Source of the DNA: Bradyrhizobium diazoefficiens USDA 110
GTDB taxonomy: Bacteria; Pseudomonadota; Alphaproteobacteria; Rhizobiales; Xanthobacteraceae
Reading direction: 5' to 3'
DNA: 64,000 nucleotides
NCBI RefSeq assembly: GCF_000011365.1
Contig: NC_004463.1
Coordinates: 2,962,001 to 3,026,000, forward strand
The notes beneath the pieces are model-generated. The model had not been told where the DNA came from. It was given only the letters and a program-made list of their open reading frames with translations, and did not search any database. A program made the translations under genes and the position numbers. This document shows, in pieces, positions 9,415 through 17,988 of the stretch (positions are counted from its first letter, which is position 1; each line of letters starts with the position of its first letter).

Positions 9415-10398
9415 ATGCAACGAACGGCTCGCCTGCTGGCAGTCATCGCCGGATTGTGCGCCTGTGCGCCGGCGACAGAGGCCCTCGCGCAGAAATATCC
9501 AACGCGGCCGATCAAGATCATGGTCGGCTTCAGCGCGGGCGGGCCGGTCGATGTCGTCGCTCGCATCATCGGCGACCGGCTGGGCAACAAGCTCGGGCAG
9601 CCCTTCGTGGTCGAGAACCGCGCCGGCGCCAACGGCATGATCGCCGCCGAAGGCGTGGCTCGTGCGGATGCGGACGGCTACACCATGCTCGCCTGCAACT
9701 CGTCCACCATCACGCTCAACAAGACGCTGTTCAAGGACATCCGCTACGACCCGGAAAAGGACTTCGCGCCGTTGACCACAGTGGTGTCGGCGCCGCTGGT
9801 GCTGGTGGTCAATCCGGAGAATCCCAGGACGGCCGACATCAAGACCGTGGCCGATCTCGTTGCCGCGGCGAGGGCGAGGCCCGGTGAGCTTGCCTACGGT
9901 TCCGGCGGCAACGGCAACCTCGCCCATCTCGCCATGGAGCTGCTCGGCCAGAAGGCGGGCATCAAGATGATCCACGTGCCCTATCGCGGCGGTGCCGCGT
10001 CCGAGGTCGGCATCCTCGCACAGGAGGTATTGGCGGTGTTCGATCCCCTGTCGGCCGTGCCGCTGGTGAAGGCCGGCAAGCTGCGCGCGCTCGCGGTGTC
10101 CTCCGCCGAGCGGCTGCCGTCGCTGCCCGATGTGCCGACGGTTGCGGAGGCAGGCTATCCCGGCTTCGACCTGTCGTTCTGGGTCGGCTTCTTCATGCCG
10201 AAGGCGACCCCCGCGCCGATCCTGGAGGCGCTGCACCGGGAGATCGTCGCCGCCGCCAGGGATCCGGCGGTTGCGGAGAAGCTCGGCTCGCAGGGCGTGG
10301 TTAGCGTGCTGAGCCCGGCCGAGTACGCCGCGAAGATCGCGAAGGAGACCAAGGAGCTCGCCGAGGTCGTGGCGGCGGCAAACATCAAGGCGGAGTAG
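9415..10398 (+). CDS. Bug/TctC-family periplasmic binding protein
   Basis: A 327-aa substrate-binding protein of the tripartite tricarboxylate transporter type. The signal peptide is residues 1-25, with cleavage likely at ALA-QK. The mature protein begins with the family hallmark YPTRPIKIMVGFSAGGPVD, then VVENRAGANGMIAAEGVA and VPYRGGAA, which line the carboxylate-binding cleft. The family binds small carboxylates or aromatic acids in the periplasm; the ligand here cannot be told. The frame is open from 9160, but the ATG at 9415 has GGGGAGAG just upstream and starts directly at the signal peptide. No TctA or TctB gene is adjacent, as is usual for the many orphan Bug proteins in this type of genome. 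Confidence 0.9.
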   Translation: MQRTARLLAVIAGLCACAPATEALAQKYPTRPIKIMVGFSAGGPVDVVARIIGDRLGNKLGQPFVVENRAGANGMIAAEGVARADADGYTMLACNSSTITLNKTLFKDIRYDPEKDFAPLTTVVSAPLVLVVNPENPRTADIKTVADLVAAARARPGELAYGSGGNGNLAHLAMELLGQKAGIKMIHVPYRGGAASEVGILAQEVLAVFDPLSAVPLVKAGKLRALAVSSAERLPSLPDVPTVAEAGYPGFDLSFWVGFFMPKATPAPILEALHREIVAAARDPAVAEKLGSQGVVSVLSPAEYAAKIAKETKELAEVVAAANIKAE

Positions 10399-10443
10399 GG
10401 CGCGGCTGTCGCGCCGAGGGCGCGGGTGACAAGCCGGTGTGAG

Positions 10444-11406
10444 CTAGCTCGAAGAGCGTTCGCGCGCCGCAAAGCGGATCGCACGAGCTTTTGCACTCTT
10501 TCCGGCCGCGCGGGCCGCGATCATGCTCCGTGCCTTGCCGTGGGCCCCGGCATTCCTGCGCAGCAAGGTTGCGAACCGCTTGCGTGCACGGCTCGCCGAG
10601 AGCCGCGCCGCCAGCTGCTCGGCCTTGCGCATGATGGTGACGACCGACGGTGTCAGGTTGACCGGAACCCAGGCGACGTGCTTGGTCTTGGACAGGCTGC
10701 CAACGCCTTCGCAAGGCGCTTCGCGCGGCAGGTCGATCCGGATTGCGAGAGCCTCCGCGCGCTCGGTCCAGTCCTCGGCCCTGGTGCCCGTGATGATGCG
10801 GACATAGTCGCGCGTCTCGCGCGGCAGCTCGCTCTCTCTGGCGAGCCACTTCTGGATGCGACCGGGACCTGCGTTGTAGGCGGCTGCGGCGAGGCCGAGA
10901 TTGCCGAAATCGTCACGGAGCTTGCGCAGGAATTTTGCCGATGCGGGCAGCGCTTTGATGGGATCGAAGGGATCATCCAACCCGACCTCGGCCGCCGTCT
11001 CCGGCATGAACTGCGCGACGCCCTGCGCACCGGCCGGGCTGACCTCGTTGGAACGAAAGCGGCTCTCCTGCCAGAGCAGGCGCGCGAAGAACGGCACGGG
11101 AATGCCGCTGGCCTCGGCGGCTTCGCGAAGCGCGTGGCAGAATTGTTCGGTCGGCGAAAGCGGGGCCTGCGCGACGGGTTCGACTGTGGGGACCGGCTCG
11201 ATCGTCTCGACGTAGGCCGCGCGCGCATTTGCCAGCTCAATGGCCTGCACGCTTGCGAGGAAGAGTTCGGCGAGGGGAACCAGAGAAGGACCGCGATCAG
11301 TCTTGAGAGCAGCGTGGTCGATGCTTGACGGCTGCCAGGAGGACGACGAGCCGACGTCGCACATCAGAATCAGGAACGCAGCGCAAGCCGCGACGACAAA
11401 TCGCAT
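10444..11406 (-). CDS. Lytic transglycosylase, SLT domain
   Basis: A 320-aa peptidoglycan lytic transglycosylase that cleaves the MurNAc-GlcNAc bond to give 1,6-anhydro ends. A signal peptide or N-terminal anchor covers residues 1-21. A linker leads to the SLT domain (about 95-205). The catalytic Glu is at about 114 in LLWQESRFRSN, followed by SPAGAQGVAQFMPETAAEVG and AAAYNAGPGRIQKWL, the classical GxxGLxQ and AYNxG motifs. The C-terminal 100 residues are basic (RARKRFATLLRRNAG) and may bind the cell wall or DNA; the family usually lacks this tail. It is transcribed toward the binding-protein gene and is not in an obvious operon. Confidence 0.92.
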   Translation of the reverse strand: MRFVVAACAAFLILMCDVGSSSSWQPSSIDHAALKTDRGPSLVPLAELFLASVQAIELANARAAYVETIEPVPTVEPVAQAPLSPTEQFCHALREAAEASGIPVPFFARLLWQESRFRSNEVSPAGAQGVAQFMPETAAEVGLDDPFDPIKALPASAKFLRKLRDDFGNLGLAAAAYNAGPGRIQKWLARESELPRETRDYVRIITGTRAEDWTERAEALAIRIDLPREAPCEGVGSLSKTKHVAWVPVNLTPSVVTIMRKAEQLAARLSASRARKRFATLLRRNAGAHGKARSMIAARAAGKSAKARAIRFAARERSSS

Positions 11407-11609
11407 CTCGGTAAGAGTCCTCGAACTGTGGGGGAACGACCAGCGCGTGCGCCGGTGAGGAGGACTTCATTAACCGTAATTGCGGCGAAGCTGCGATTCC
11501 GCACGAGGGCAGGTGTTAGTACGGGGGCCTGCCGCAGAACATGCGCCGCCGGCCCCGCGGATCTACGGGGACCGCGAGCAAATGCGACGTGCGAGTGGTG
11601 GCACGGAGG

Positions 11610-11885
11610 CTAGTCCTTCGGAAAGTCCTTGCGCATCGCGATCTCGGCGGCATCGCCGGGCGACAGCACGGTCTGGTCGAAGGCCGGCTGCGGCCTCGTC
11701 ATGATGTCGTAGAGCGAGATGCCCTTGATCGGCTTGTCCATGAGCACGCGGACGCAGTCGGCGAGCGTGCCGTTGTAGACGAGATAGGGCGGACCCCGGT
11801 CCTTCTGCCTCTCGCCCTTTAGCGATGGCCACTTCTTCAGTTCTGCCGGCGCGTCATAGACGATCGGCGATCCCTCTTTAAACAT
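11610..11885 (-). CDS. Small conserved-looking hypothetical protein
   Basis: A 91-aa soluble protein, MFKEGSPIVYDAPAELKKWP onward, ending in DAAEIAMRKDFPKD. It has no signal peptide, membrane segment or recognised motif. Codon use is typical of the surrounding genes, and the gene stands alone between a transglycosylase and a VOC protein on the same strand. The sequence is coherent, with clear hydrophobic patterning (GISLYDIMTRPQPAF), so I regard it as real. The function is unknown. Confidence 0.6.
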   Translation of the reverse strand: MFKEGSPIVYDAPAELKKWPSLKGERQKDRGPPYLVYNGTLADCVRVLMDKPIKGISLYDIMTRPQPAFDQTVLSPGDAAEIAMRKDFPKD

Positions 11886-11963
11886 GCGTCTGGTTCCGGG
11901 CGGCGTGGATAGGCCAGAAGCCTAGAGCCGCCGCGTAAACGCACGTTAAAGAATTAGTTCAAA

Positions 11964-12821
11964 TCAGCTGGCAACGAAGGCGAGCAGGGTGCCGTTGGCC
12001 TTGGCCGGCGGCACCACGATCGCGGACCCGCTGCGCAGCGCTGCCGTGCCCAGCGCCTTCTCGGTCGCGGCGAGATCGCCGCTGACCAGCACCAGCGCCG
12101 CGCCGCCGCGCTCGGAGAGGCCCGCGAGCGGCACGCCGGGATAACGTTTGCCGAGCTGGTCCAGCGTCAAATAGACGAAGTCGGCACGATCGCCGCCGGA
12201 GGGCACGGTGACCGCGCCGTCGGCCTCGGTCTTCGGTTCGCGGTCGATCAGGCGCGCGAGGTGCGCGGCCTCCTTCGCGGGCTCGGGCGTTGCGATCAGC
12301 GTCTGCTTGATCCGCTTCGCCGCGTTGGCGTGCTTCATCAGTTCGGGGATCCACACAGTCTCGCGGGTCTTGTGCTGGCAGGCGAAGATGCGCACGCCGC
12401 CCGGCGCTTCCGCGGTCGGCCACATGAAGGTGCGGAATTTCGCCGCCGAGACCGTGCCGTCAGGCAGCGTCACCGGCCGCTCGAAATCGGTCGGGCCGAT
12501 CGGCGTCAGGCCACGCGCGCGGATTTCCTCTGCGCCGGCGGCGCTATCGACCGCCGTGAAGGCGATACGCTCGATGCCTTCGCCGCGTGTGTCGAGGAAG
12601 GCGCGGGCCGGCGCATTTTGCTCGGTCGCGGCCAGCACGCCGAGCAGCTCCATATAGTCCGGGTCGAACATGATGGTGTAGTTGCCGGTGCCCATATGCG
12701 CGCTGTGGGTGCCGCGCGGCGACACCGTGAAGCCGAGCTGCCGGTAGTTCTCGGCGGCCTTGTCGAGGTCCTTCACCATGACCACGGCGTGGTCGATACC
12801 GATGACGTTCTTGAGGGCCAC
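11964..12821 (-). CDS. VOC / glyoxalase-like domain protein
   Basis: A 285-aa protein of the vicinal oxygen chelate superfamily (glyoxalase-like type). The N-terminal half begins GIDHAVVMVKDLDKAAENYR and continues LGFTVSPRGTHSAHMGTGNY, the classic first beta-alpha-beta-beta-beta unit with a metal-ligand His near residue 10. A Glu in DYMELLGV is a likely second ligand. A second module follows (about 150-285). Family members are dioxygenases, glyoxalases or resistance proteins; the substrate cannot be inferred. It is monocistronic as far as can be seen, followed by the smaller hypothetical gene on the same strand after about 80 bp. Confidence 0.85.
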   Translation of the reverse strand: MALKNVIGIDHAVVMVKDLDKAAENYRQLGFTVSPRGTHSAHMGTGNYTIMFDPDYMELLGVLAATEQNAPARAFLDTRGEGIERIAFTAVDSAAGAEEIRARGLTPIGPTDFERPVTLPDGTVSAAKFRTFMWPTAEAPGGVRIFACQHKTRETVWIPELMKHANAAKRIKQTLIATPEPAKEAAHLARLIDREPKTEADGAVTVPSGGDRADFVYLTLDQLGKRYPGVPLAGLSERGGAALVLVSGDLAATEKALGTAALRSGSAIVVPPAKANGTLLAFVAS

Positions 12822-12973
12822 TGTGATTTCCCCGCGGCAGATGCAGATTGAATTTGGACGGCACGAGCGGCCGCTGTCCCTATCTACGCCGGATGGACGA
12901 TCAAGTCATTTTCAATTCAGTGGGACATGCGGAAATTTCATTCCGCCAAACGCGATATCGACGCGTGATGGCG

Positions 12974-14176
12974 TCAGCGCGCCTGCTCGATATAGGCGGC
13001 GAGGATGGCACGCTCCTCGCTGGTCATTTCGGTGATGTTGCCGGGCGGCATCGCGGTGGACCAGGCCGCGACGCGTCCGATCAGGCGGATGTTGCGATGG
13101 ATGTGCTCGGGCGCGTCGAGCAGGATGCCCTTCGGCGCAGTGACGATGCCGGCCCAGACCGGCTCGGCCGCATGGCACATGCTGCAGCGGGACATCACGA
13201 TCTCCTCGACATTGGCGACCGTGACCGGCGTCGACAGCGCGCCGGTCTTCACCTCGCGCGGGCCGGCGGCGGACAGGAAGAGGATCGCGATCACGCCCAC
13301 GGCGGCCACGCCCCACACCCACCACGGCGATTGGCGCCCGGCATGGCGCTCGTTGAAGAAGTGGCGGATCACCGGCCCGAGCGCCAGGATGATCGCGACG
13401 ATGATCCAGTTGAAGCGCGTGGCGTAGAGCAGGGGATAGTGGTTGCTGATCATCAGCACGACCACCGGCAGGGTCAGATAGTTGTTGTGGACCGAGCGCT
13501 CCTTGCTGGTCTTGCCGAGCTTCGGATCCGGCGCCTGTCCCGCGATCAGCGCTGCGACGATCTTCTTCTGGTTCGGGATGATCAGCGTGAAGACGTTGGC
13601 GACCATGATGGTGCCGATGATCGCCGCGATCTGGTTGAACGCGCCGCGACCGCTCAGCACATGGGTGAAGGCGTAGGTCAGCGCGACCAGGAACAGATAG
13701 CCGCCGATGGCGAACGGCAGCTCGCGCTGCGCCAGTCCGCTGCGGCAGGCAGCCTCGTAGAGCGCCCATGCCAGAGCCAGGCTGAAGAAGCTGAACAGCC
13801 CGGCCTGGAATGGCGTGAGGTCGAGGATCGACTTGTCGACCAGGAACAGGTCGGCCTCGAGATAATACACCACCACCATCAGCGCGAAGCCGGACAGCCA
13901 CGTGGTGTAGGCCTCCCATTTGAACCAGGTCAGATCGTCCGGCATCTGGGTGGGCGCGACCAGGTATTTCATGATCCGGTAGAAGCCGCCGCCATGGACC
14001 TGCCAGGCTTCGCCCTGCACGCCATCAGGCAGATCGCCGGGCAGATCGCTCTTGGGCTTGAGGCTGAGGTCGAGGGCGATGAAATAGAAGGAACTGCCGA
14101 TCCAGGCGATCGCCGCCACCACGTGCAGCCAGCGGAGCAGCAGGCTCGCCCATTCCGATATGATGGATCCCCACAT
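12974..14176 (-). CDS. puuD: Urate hydroxylase PuuD (membrane urate oxidase with cytochrome c domain)
   Basis: A 400-aa integral membrane protein that oxidises urate to 5-hydroxyisourate, passing electrons to a C-terminal cytochrome c domain. The N-terminus MWGSIISEWASLLLRWLHVV and following AAIAWIGSSFYFIALD are typical PuuD. About eight or nine membrane helices follow. The C-terminal domain carries the haem site CSMCH (331-335) and a likely Met ligand in STAMPPGN. The start is taken at 14176, because the further upstream ATG at 14302 adds a Cys/His-rich stretch unlike the family and would invade the divergent promoter. No hydroxyisourate hydrolase or OHCU decarboxylase is next to it. It is divergent from a PQQ sugar dehydrogenase. 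Confidence 0.88.
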   Translation of the reverse strand: MWGSIISEWASLLLRWLHVVAAIAWIGSSFYFIALDLSLKPKSDLPGDLPDGVQGEAWQVHGGGFYRIMKYLVAPTQMPDDLTWFKWEAYTTWLSGFALMVVVYYLEADLFLVDKSILDLTPFQAGLFSFFSLALAWALYEAACRSGLAQRELPFAIGGYLFLVALTYAFTHVLSGRGAFNQIAAIIGTIMVANVFTLIIPNQKKIVAALIAGQAPDPKLGKTSKERSVHNNYLTLPVVVLMISNHYPLLYATRFNWIIVAIILALGPVIRHFFNERHAGRQSPWWVWGVAAVGVIAILFLSAAGPREVKTGALSTPVTVANVEEIVMSRCSMCHAAEPVWAGIVTAPKGILLDAPEHIHRNIRLIGRVAAWSTAMPPGNITEMTSEERAILAAYIEQAR

Positions 14177-14399
14177 GATCACCCCATCAGGTGCGACATG
14201 GACGCCGCAGCTTTCATGGCCGCAACCGGCGGCCGCTCCCTTGCAATGTGTTGCACCTATCCGTGATGTTTTCCAGTACGATGGGTCGTGGCTGATGCAC
14301 ATCGTGCGGGCATGAGCTGATGTGGGATGCGGCAGGCGTTTTTCCCGCCGGATCGATCGGCGTTGACGCTTGAGACATGCGCGCCGGGAGGAAGACGAC

Positions 14400-15734
14400 G
14401 TGAAAAACAGGATATGGTCCGCAGCGATGGCCGCGGGATTGCTGGTCGCGGCCGCGACATCTGCGCAGGCCGAGCCGGTAATGCAGGGCAGGGACGCCTA
14501 TGGCGACTGGCAGTCCGACAGGCCCGGCACCGTCAGGTTGATCCGGCCGCAGGATCTGGTCAAGCCTGGTGCCACGCGGTCGGTTGCGAGCTTCGCGCGC
14601 GTGGTGCCGCGGCCGTCGGATGCCTCGCCGCAGGTGCCTCCGGGTTTCAAGATCGAGCTGTTCGCCGAAGGCTTGCGCGCGCCGCGCATCGTACGCGTCG
14701 CGCCGAACGGCGATGTCTTCGTCGCGGAGACGCGGGCGGGCACCATCCGCGTGCTTCGTGCAGGAGAGGGCGGCAAGGTCGCGGCCAACGAAGTCTTTGC
14801 CAGCGGTCTGCGGCAGCCATTCGGCGTTGCCTTCTTTCCGAACGGCGACAATCCGCAATGGGTCTATGTCGCCAACACTGACAGCGTCGTCCGCTTTCCC
14901 TATCAGGCCGGTGACCTCAAGGCGCGCAGCAAGGCGGAGAAGATCGTTGCGAGCCTGCCGCATGACGGCGGCCATTCGACCCGCGACATCGTCTTCACGC
15001 CCGACAACAAGCGCATGCTGGTCTCGGTCGGCTCGCTCAGCAATGTCGCCGAGGGCATGGGCACGCCGCCGGGCGGGATGGATGCGTGGTCGAAAACGCA
15101 GCCGCTCGGCGCGGCCTGGGCCAGCGAGACCGAACGCGCCACCGTGCTGGCGTTCACTCCCGACGGCAAGGAGCGGAAGATCTACGCCACCGGCATCCGC
15201 AATTGCGTCGGCCTCGCGATCCAGTCGCAGACCGGCCTGCCGTGGTGCTCGACCAACGAACGCGATGGCCTCGGTGATGACCTCGTGCCCGACTACGTGA
15301 CCAGTGTGAAGGAGGGCGCCTTCTACGGCTGGCCGTGGTTCTATATCGGCGGCAACGAAGACCCGCGTCATGCCGGTGCGCGACCGGACCTCAAGGACAG
15401 GGTGACGATCCCCGACGTGCTGATACAGCCGCATTCGGCCTCGCTCGGTATGACCTTCTATGAAGGCACGCAGTTTCCGTCCGACTACCAGGGCGATGCC
15501 TTCGCCGCCGAGCACGGCTCCTGGAACCGCTCCAAGCGCACCGGCTACAAGGTGATCCGCATCCGGATGAAGGACGGCAAGCCGACGGGCGAGTACGAGG
15601 ACTTCGTCACGGGGTTTGTGCTGAGCGACACGGAGGTGTGGGGACGGCCGGTGGGCGTGGCGGTGGCGAAGGATGGGGCGCTGCTGATCTCGGAAGATGG
15701 CAATGGCACGATCTGGCGGGTAAGCCACCCATAA
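14400..15734 (+). CDS. PQQ-dependent sugar dehydrogenase (soluble GDH / sorbosone DH type)
   Basis: A 444-aa periplasmic six-bladed beta-propeller quinoprotein. The signal peptide covers residues 1-24 (LLVAAATSAQA). The mature part shows blade motifs such as GFKIELFAEGLRAPRIVRVA, VFVAETRAGTIRVL and LRQPFGVAFFPNGDNPQWVY. Later motifs include AFTPDGKERKIYATGIRN and the C-terminal GRPVGVAVAKDGALLISEDG. Family members oxidise aldoses or sorbosone with PQQ in the periplasm. The GTG at 14400 is preferred over an ATG at 14370, because GGGAGGA lies just before it and it begins exactly at the signal peptide. It is divergent from puuD. Confidence 0.88.
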   Translation: MKNRIWSAAMAAGLLVAAATSAQAEPVMQGRDAYGDWQSDRPGTVRLIRPQDLVKPGATRSVASFARVVPRPSDASPQVPPGFKIELFAEGLRAPRIVRVAPNGDVFVAETRAGTIRVLRAGEGGKVAANEVFASGLRQPFGVAFFPNGDNPQWVYVANTDSVVRFPYQAGDLKARSKAEKIVASLPHDGGHSTRDIVFTPDNKRMLVSVGSLSNVAEGMGTPPGGMDAWSKTQPLGAAWASETERATVLAFTPDGKERKIYATGIRNCVGLAIQSQTGLPWCSTNERDGLGDDLVPDYVTSVKEGAFYGWPWFYIGGNEDPRHAGARPDLKDRVTIPDVLIQPHSASLGMTFYEGTQFPSDYQGDAFAAEHGSWNRSKRTGYKVIRIRMKDGKPTGEYEDFVTGFVLSDTEVWGRPVGVAVAKDGALLISEDGNGTIWRVSHP

Positions 15735-15854
15735 TTTTGGAGATGGCGTCGCTATCTTGTCGACACCCCTTAACAACGGGTGAAAGCCGCCGAAACTACT
15801 TGCAACAACCGTTGATACTAGCCAAGGTAGAGCGTTCTTTGGGGGGAGAGCAAA

Positions 15855-16178
15855 ATGGAAGGACTGGGGACAACTGAGCCGTTGGTTACGGCGGCTTGGC
15901 AGTGGTTTAGTATCGGACTAGGCGTCGCTTTCCTGGTCACCATCGGCATCATTGTCCTTTTTGTTTTCAAGGGAGATACCGAGTACGGGATCGATCAAGG
16001 ATTTCTCGGACTTATTTTGATGCTGACTACCATTTTCTATCTTGTGGCTTTTTCATTTTTGGTCGCCGCGTCGACTAAGGGGTTGGATATTAAGGTGACG
16101 GTCGTAGTTGTCGATGCTCTCGTCCTGATCGGAAGCAAACTATTGGCGCCGCGCTTCCTCACCTACTTATCGTCATGA
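15855..16178 (+). CDS. Small three-helix membrane protein, unknown
   Basis: A 107-aa hydrophobic protein with three predicted membrane helices: about 15-38 (WFSIGLGVAFLVTIGIIVLF), 48-72 and 80-98. It is preceded by a strong purine-rich ribosome site (GGGGGGAGAG). Its codon use is distinctly less GC-rich than its neighbours, suggesting recent acquisition. No family is recognised. It faces the convergent SDR gene 17 bp away. Confidence 0.6.
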   Translation: MEGLGTTEPLVTAAWQWFSIGLGVAFLVTIGIIVLFVFKGDTEYGIDQGFLGLILMLTTIFYLVAFSFLVAASTKGLDIKVTVVVVDALVLIGSKLLAPRFLTYLSS

Positions 16179-16195
16179 ACGTCCGGAGTTGAGTG

Positions 16196-16996
16196 CTATC
16201 CTCTTCTCACGCTCGCCCCTCCATCCACCGGCAGCGTCACACCCGTAATGAAATTCGCCTCGTCCGACGCCAAAAACAGCGCGGCGTTCGCGACGTCCCA
16301 TCCCGTGCCCATCTTCCTGCGCAGCGGCACCTTGCTGTCGCGCTCGGCTTCGACCTCGGCGCGGGTCTTGTGCCATTCGCGGGCTCGGGTATCGACCGCC
16401 ATCGGCGTGTTCATCAGGCCGGGCAGGATGACGTTGGCGCGGATGCCGTATTCGGCGTTCTGGTAGGCAAGCTGTTCGGTGAAGGCGATCATCGCTGACT
16501 TTGTCGCCTTGTAGGCGACATATGGATACGTCGTGATCGCCGCCATCGAGGAGATGTTGATGATGGTGCCGCTTCGTTGCGCGCGCATGATCGGGATGAC
16601 TTCTTTCGCCGCCAGGATGCAGCTCTTCAGATTGATGGCGACGACGCGGTCGAAAGCTTCCTCGGTGAGTTGAAGCAGCTCGGCATCGCCGCCGGACAGG
16701 CTGACGCCGACATTGTTGTGCAGCACGTCGATCCGGCCCCAGCGCGTTTGCGCGTCCTCGATCATCGCCTTGATATCGGCGGACTTGGTCACGTCGGCCT
16801 TGAAGGCTGCAGCGGTGCCGCCGTTGGCGGCGATCATGACGACGGTCTCCTGCGCCGACTCCAGGTGGTGGTCGACGCACAGCACCTTGGCACCCTCGCG
16901 CGCGAAGGTGAGCGCGGTAGCGCGGCCATTGCCCATGCCTTCGCCGGGGCTCTGGCCGGCGCCGACGACGATCGCAACCTTGTCCTTCAAGCGCAT
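16196..16996 (-). CDS. SDR family NAD(P)-dependent oxidoreductase
   Basis: A 266-aa classical short-chain dehydrogenase. The nucleotide-binding motif is VVGAGQSPGEGMGNGRA, an expanded glycine-rich loop seen in a rhizobial SDR subgroup. NNVG follows (VLHNNVGVSL), then the catalytic Ser in INISSMAA and YxxxK in YVAYKATKSAMIA. The C-terminus is FITGVTLPVDGGASV. The reaction class is reversible alcohol/ketone oxidation in the cytosol; the substrate is unknown. Only one base separates it from the upstream carboxymuconolactone-decarboxylase-like gene, so the two are almost certainly one operon. A decayed SDR lies just upstream of that pair. Confidence 0.9.
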   Translation of the reverse strand: MRLKDKVAIVVGAGQSPGEGMGNGRATALTFAREGAKVLCVDHHLESAQETVVMIAANGGTAAAFKADVTKSADIKAMIEDAQTRWGRIDVLHNNVGVSLSGGDAELLQLTEEAFDRVVAINLKSCILAAKEVIPIMRAQRSGTIINISSMAAITTYPYVAYKATKSAMIAFTEQLAYQNAEYGIRANVILPGLMNTPMAVDTRAREWHKTRAEVEAERDSKVPLRRKMGTGWDVANAALFLASDEANFITGVTLPVDGGASVRRG

Positions 16997-16997
16997 C

Positions 16998-17552
16998 TCA
17001 GTTCACTCCGGGGATCGGGTACTGCTGGAGTACCTCTTTGTAAGCGGGCTCGTTGTCGATCTTCATCGTCGCGAGCACGCGCACGACGCCGCAATAGAAG
17101 GCAATGGTGAGGACGAGATCGACCATGTGCTCGTCGGAAACGTGCTGCTTGATCTCGGCAAAGGTCGCGTCCGACATCGCGAGCTCGCGCACCATCTCGC
17201 GGGCGCCTTTCAGGACCGCCCTGGCCAGCGGCTCGAGCTTCGAGGGCTTGCCCTCGGTCTCCGCCATCAGGCCTGCGATGTCCTCGTCGGTAACGCCGAA
17301 CTCCTTGCCGATCTTCACGTGATGGGTGAACTCGTATTCCGATCTCTCCATCCAGCCGACCTGGAGGATCGCAAGCTCCCGCAGGCGCGGGTCGAGCTTG
17401 CTCTTGAAGCGGATGTAGCCGCCGATGCCGTTGAAGGCGCGCGCCATCTCCGGCGAGTTGACCAGCAGCTTGTGCAGATTGGTGTTGCGCTTGAGCATGT
17501 CGCGATATTCAGGCGCGACCTGGTCGGCCTCGAGATAGGGCAAGCGGGCCAT
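16998..17552 (-). CDS. Carboxymuconolactone decarboxylase / AhpD-like protein
   Basis: A 184-aa all-alpha protein of the CMD/AhpD superfamily. The core is RLRELAILQVGWMERSEYEFTHHVKIGKEFG, the standard helix pair. It lacks the CxxC of peroxidase-type AhpD and carries ERSEYEFTHH, the arrangement typical of decarboxylase-like or non-peroxidase members. It probably acts with the SDR immediately downstream on a ring-opened or lactone intermediate, but the substrate is not visible. It lies 17 bp downstream of a truncated SDR, so an ancestral SDR-CMD-SDR operon is likely. Confidence 0.87.
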   Translation of the reverse strand: MARLPYLEADQVAPEYRDMLKRNTNLHKLLVNSPEMARAFNGIGGYIRFKSKLDPRLRELAILQVGWMERSEYEFTHHVKIGKEFGVTDEDIAGLMAETEGKPSKLEPLARAVLKGAREMVRELAMSDATFAEIKQHVSDEHMVDLVLTIAFYCGVVRVLATMKIDNEPAYKEVLQQYPIPGVN

Positions 17553-17569
17553 CCTCAGAATTCCTTCCG

Positions 17570-17755
17570 TCAGTGTTCTTGCGACTCGCGTTCGGGGGCC
17601 TGCAGCGTCACGCCGCCATCGATCACCTGCACCTTGGCGCCGGCGTGGGCCAGCACAATTGCTGCAGCGCGGCCGTTGCCGTCGCCCGCGGCGCCGCTGC
17701 CGCTGATGAGCGCCACCTTGCCGGCGAGGCCGGCATCGTCCTCAGGGCCCTGCAT
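17570..17755 (-). pseudogene. SDR reduced to its two ends by an internal deletion
   Basis: A 61-codon frame. Its first part, GKVALISGSGAAGDGNGRAA and AIVLAHAGAKV, is the N-terminal Rossmann unit of a short-chain dehydrogenase. Its last part, VIDGGVTLQAPERESQEH, is the C-terminal end (compare LPVDGG in the intact SDR at 16196). The roughly 200 residues in between, including the NNAG, Ser and YxxxK segments, are absent without a frameshift. The product cannot be an active dehydrogenase. It is the first member of the SDR-CMD operon and may persist only as a leader. The alternative is a purposeful mini-protein, which seems less likely. Confidence 0.7.
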
Positions 17756-17988
17756 CCCGTTTCATCCCGATATTTTCGTGCAAACTAGCAATGGAGTGCG
17801 GAGGTGAGAAGGCCGGCCGTCCCGCGTAGATGTCATTGACATCGCATGGAATTGCATGCCGCCGCGCGAGACGCTCCGCGGTTGAGCAGGCGCGGCGCGG
17901 AACCATCTTCACACAACTGCGTTTGCGGCGGGGGCGTTTTTCACGTTAGGCTTGCCCCCGGGGCTTCCCAATCGCCAGTGGCTTGCCG

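Noticed and set aside
14176..14302. Longer PuuD starting at 14302
   Set aside because: The extra 42 residues do not resemble the family and would extend into the divergent promoter.
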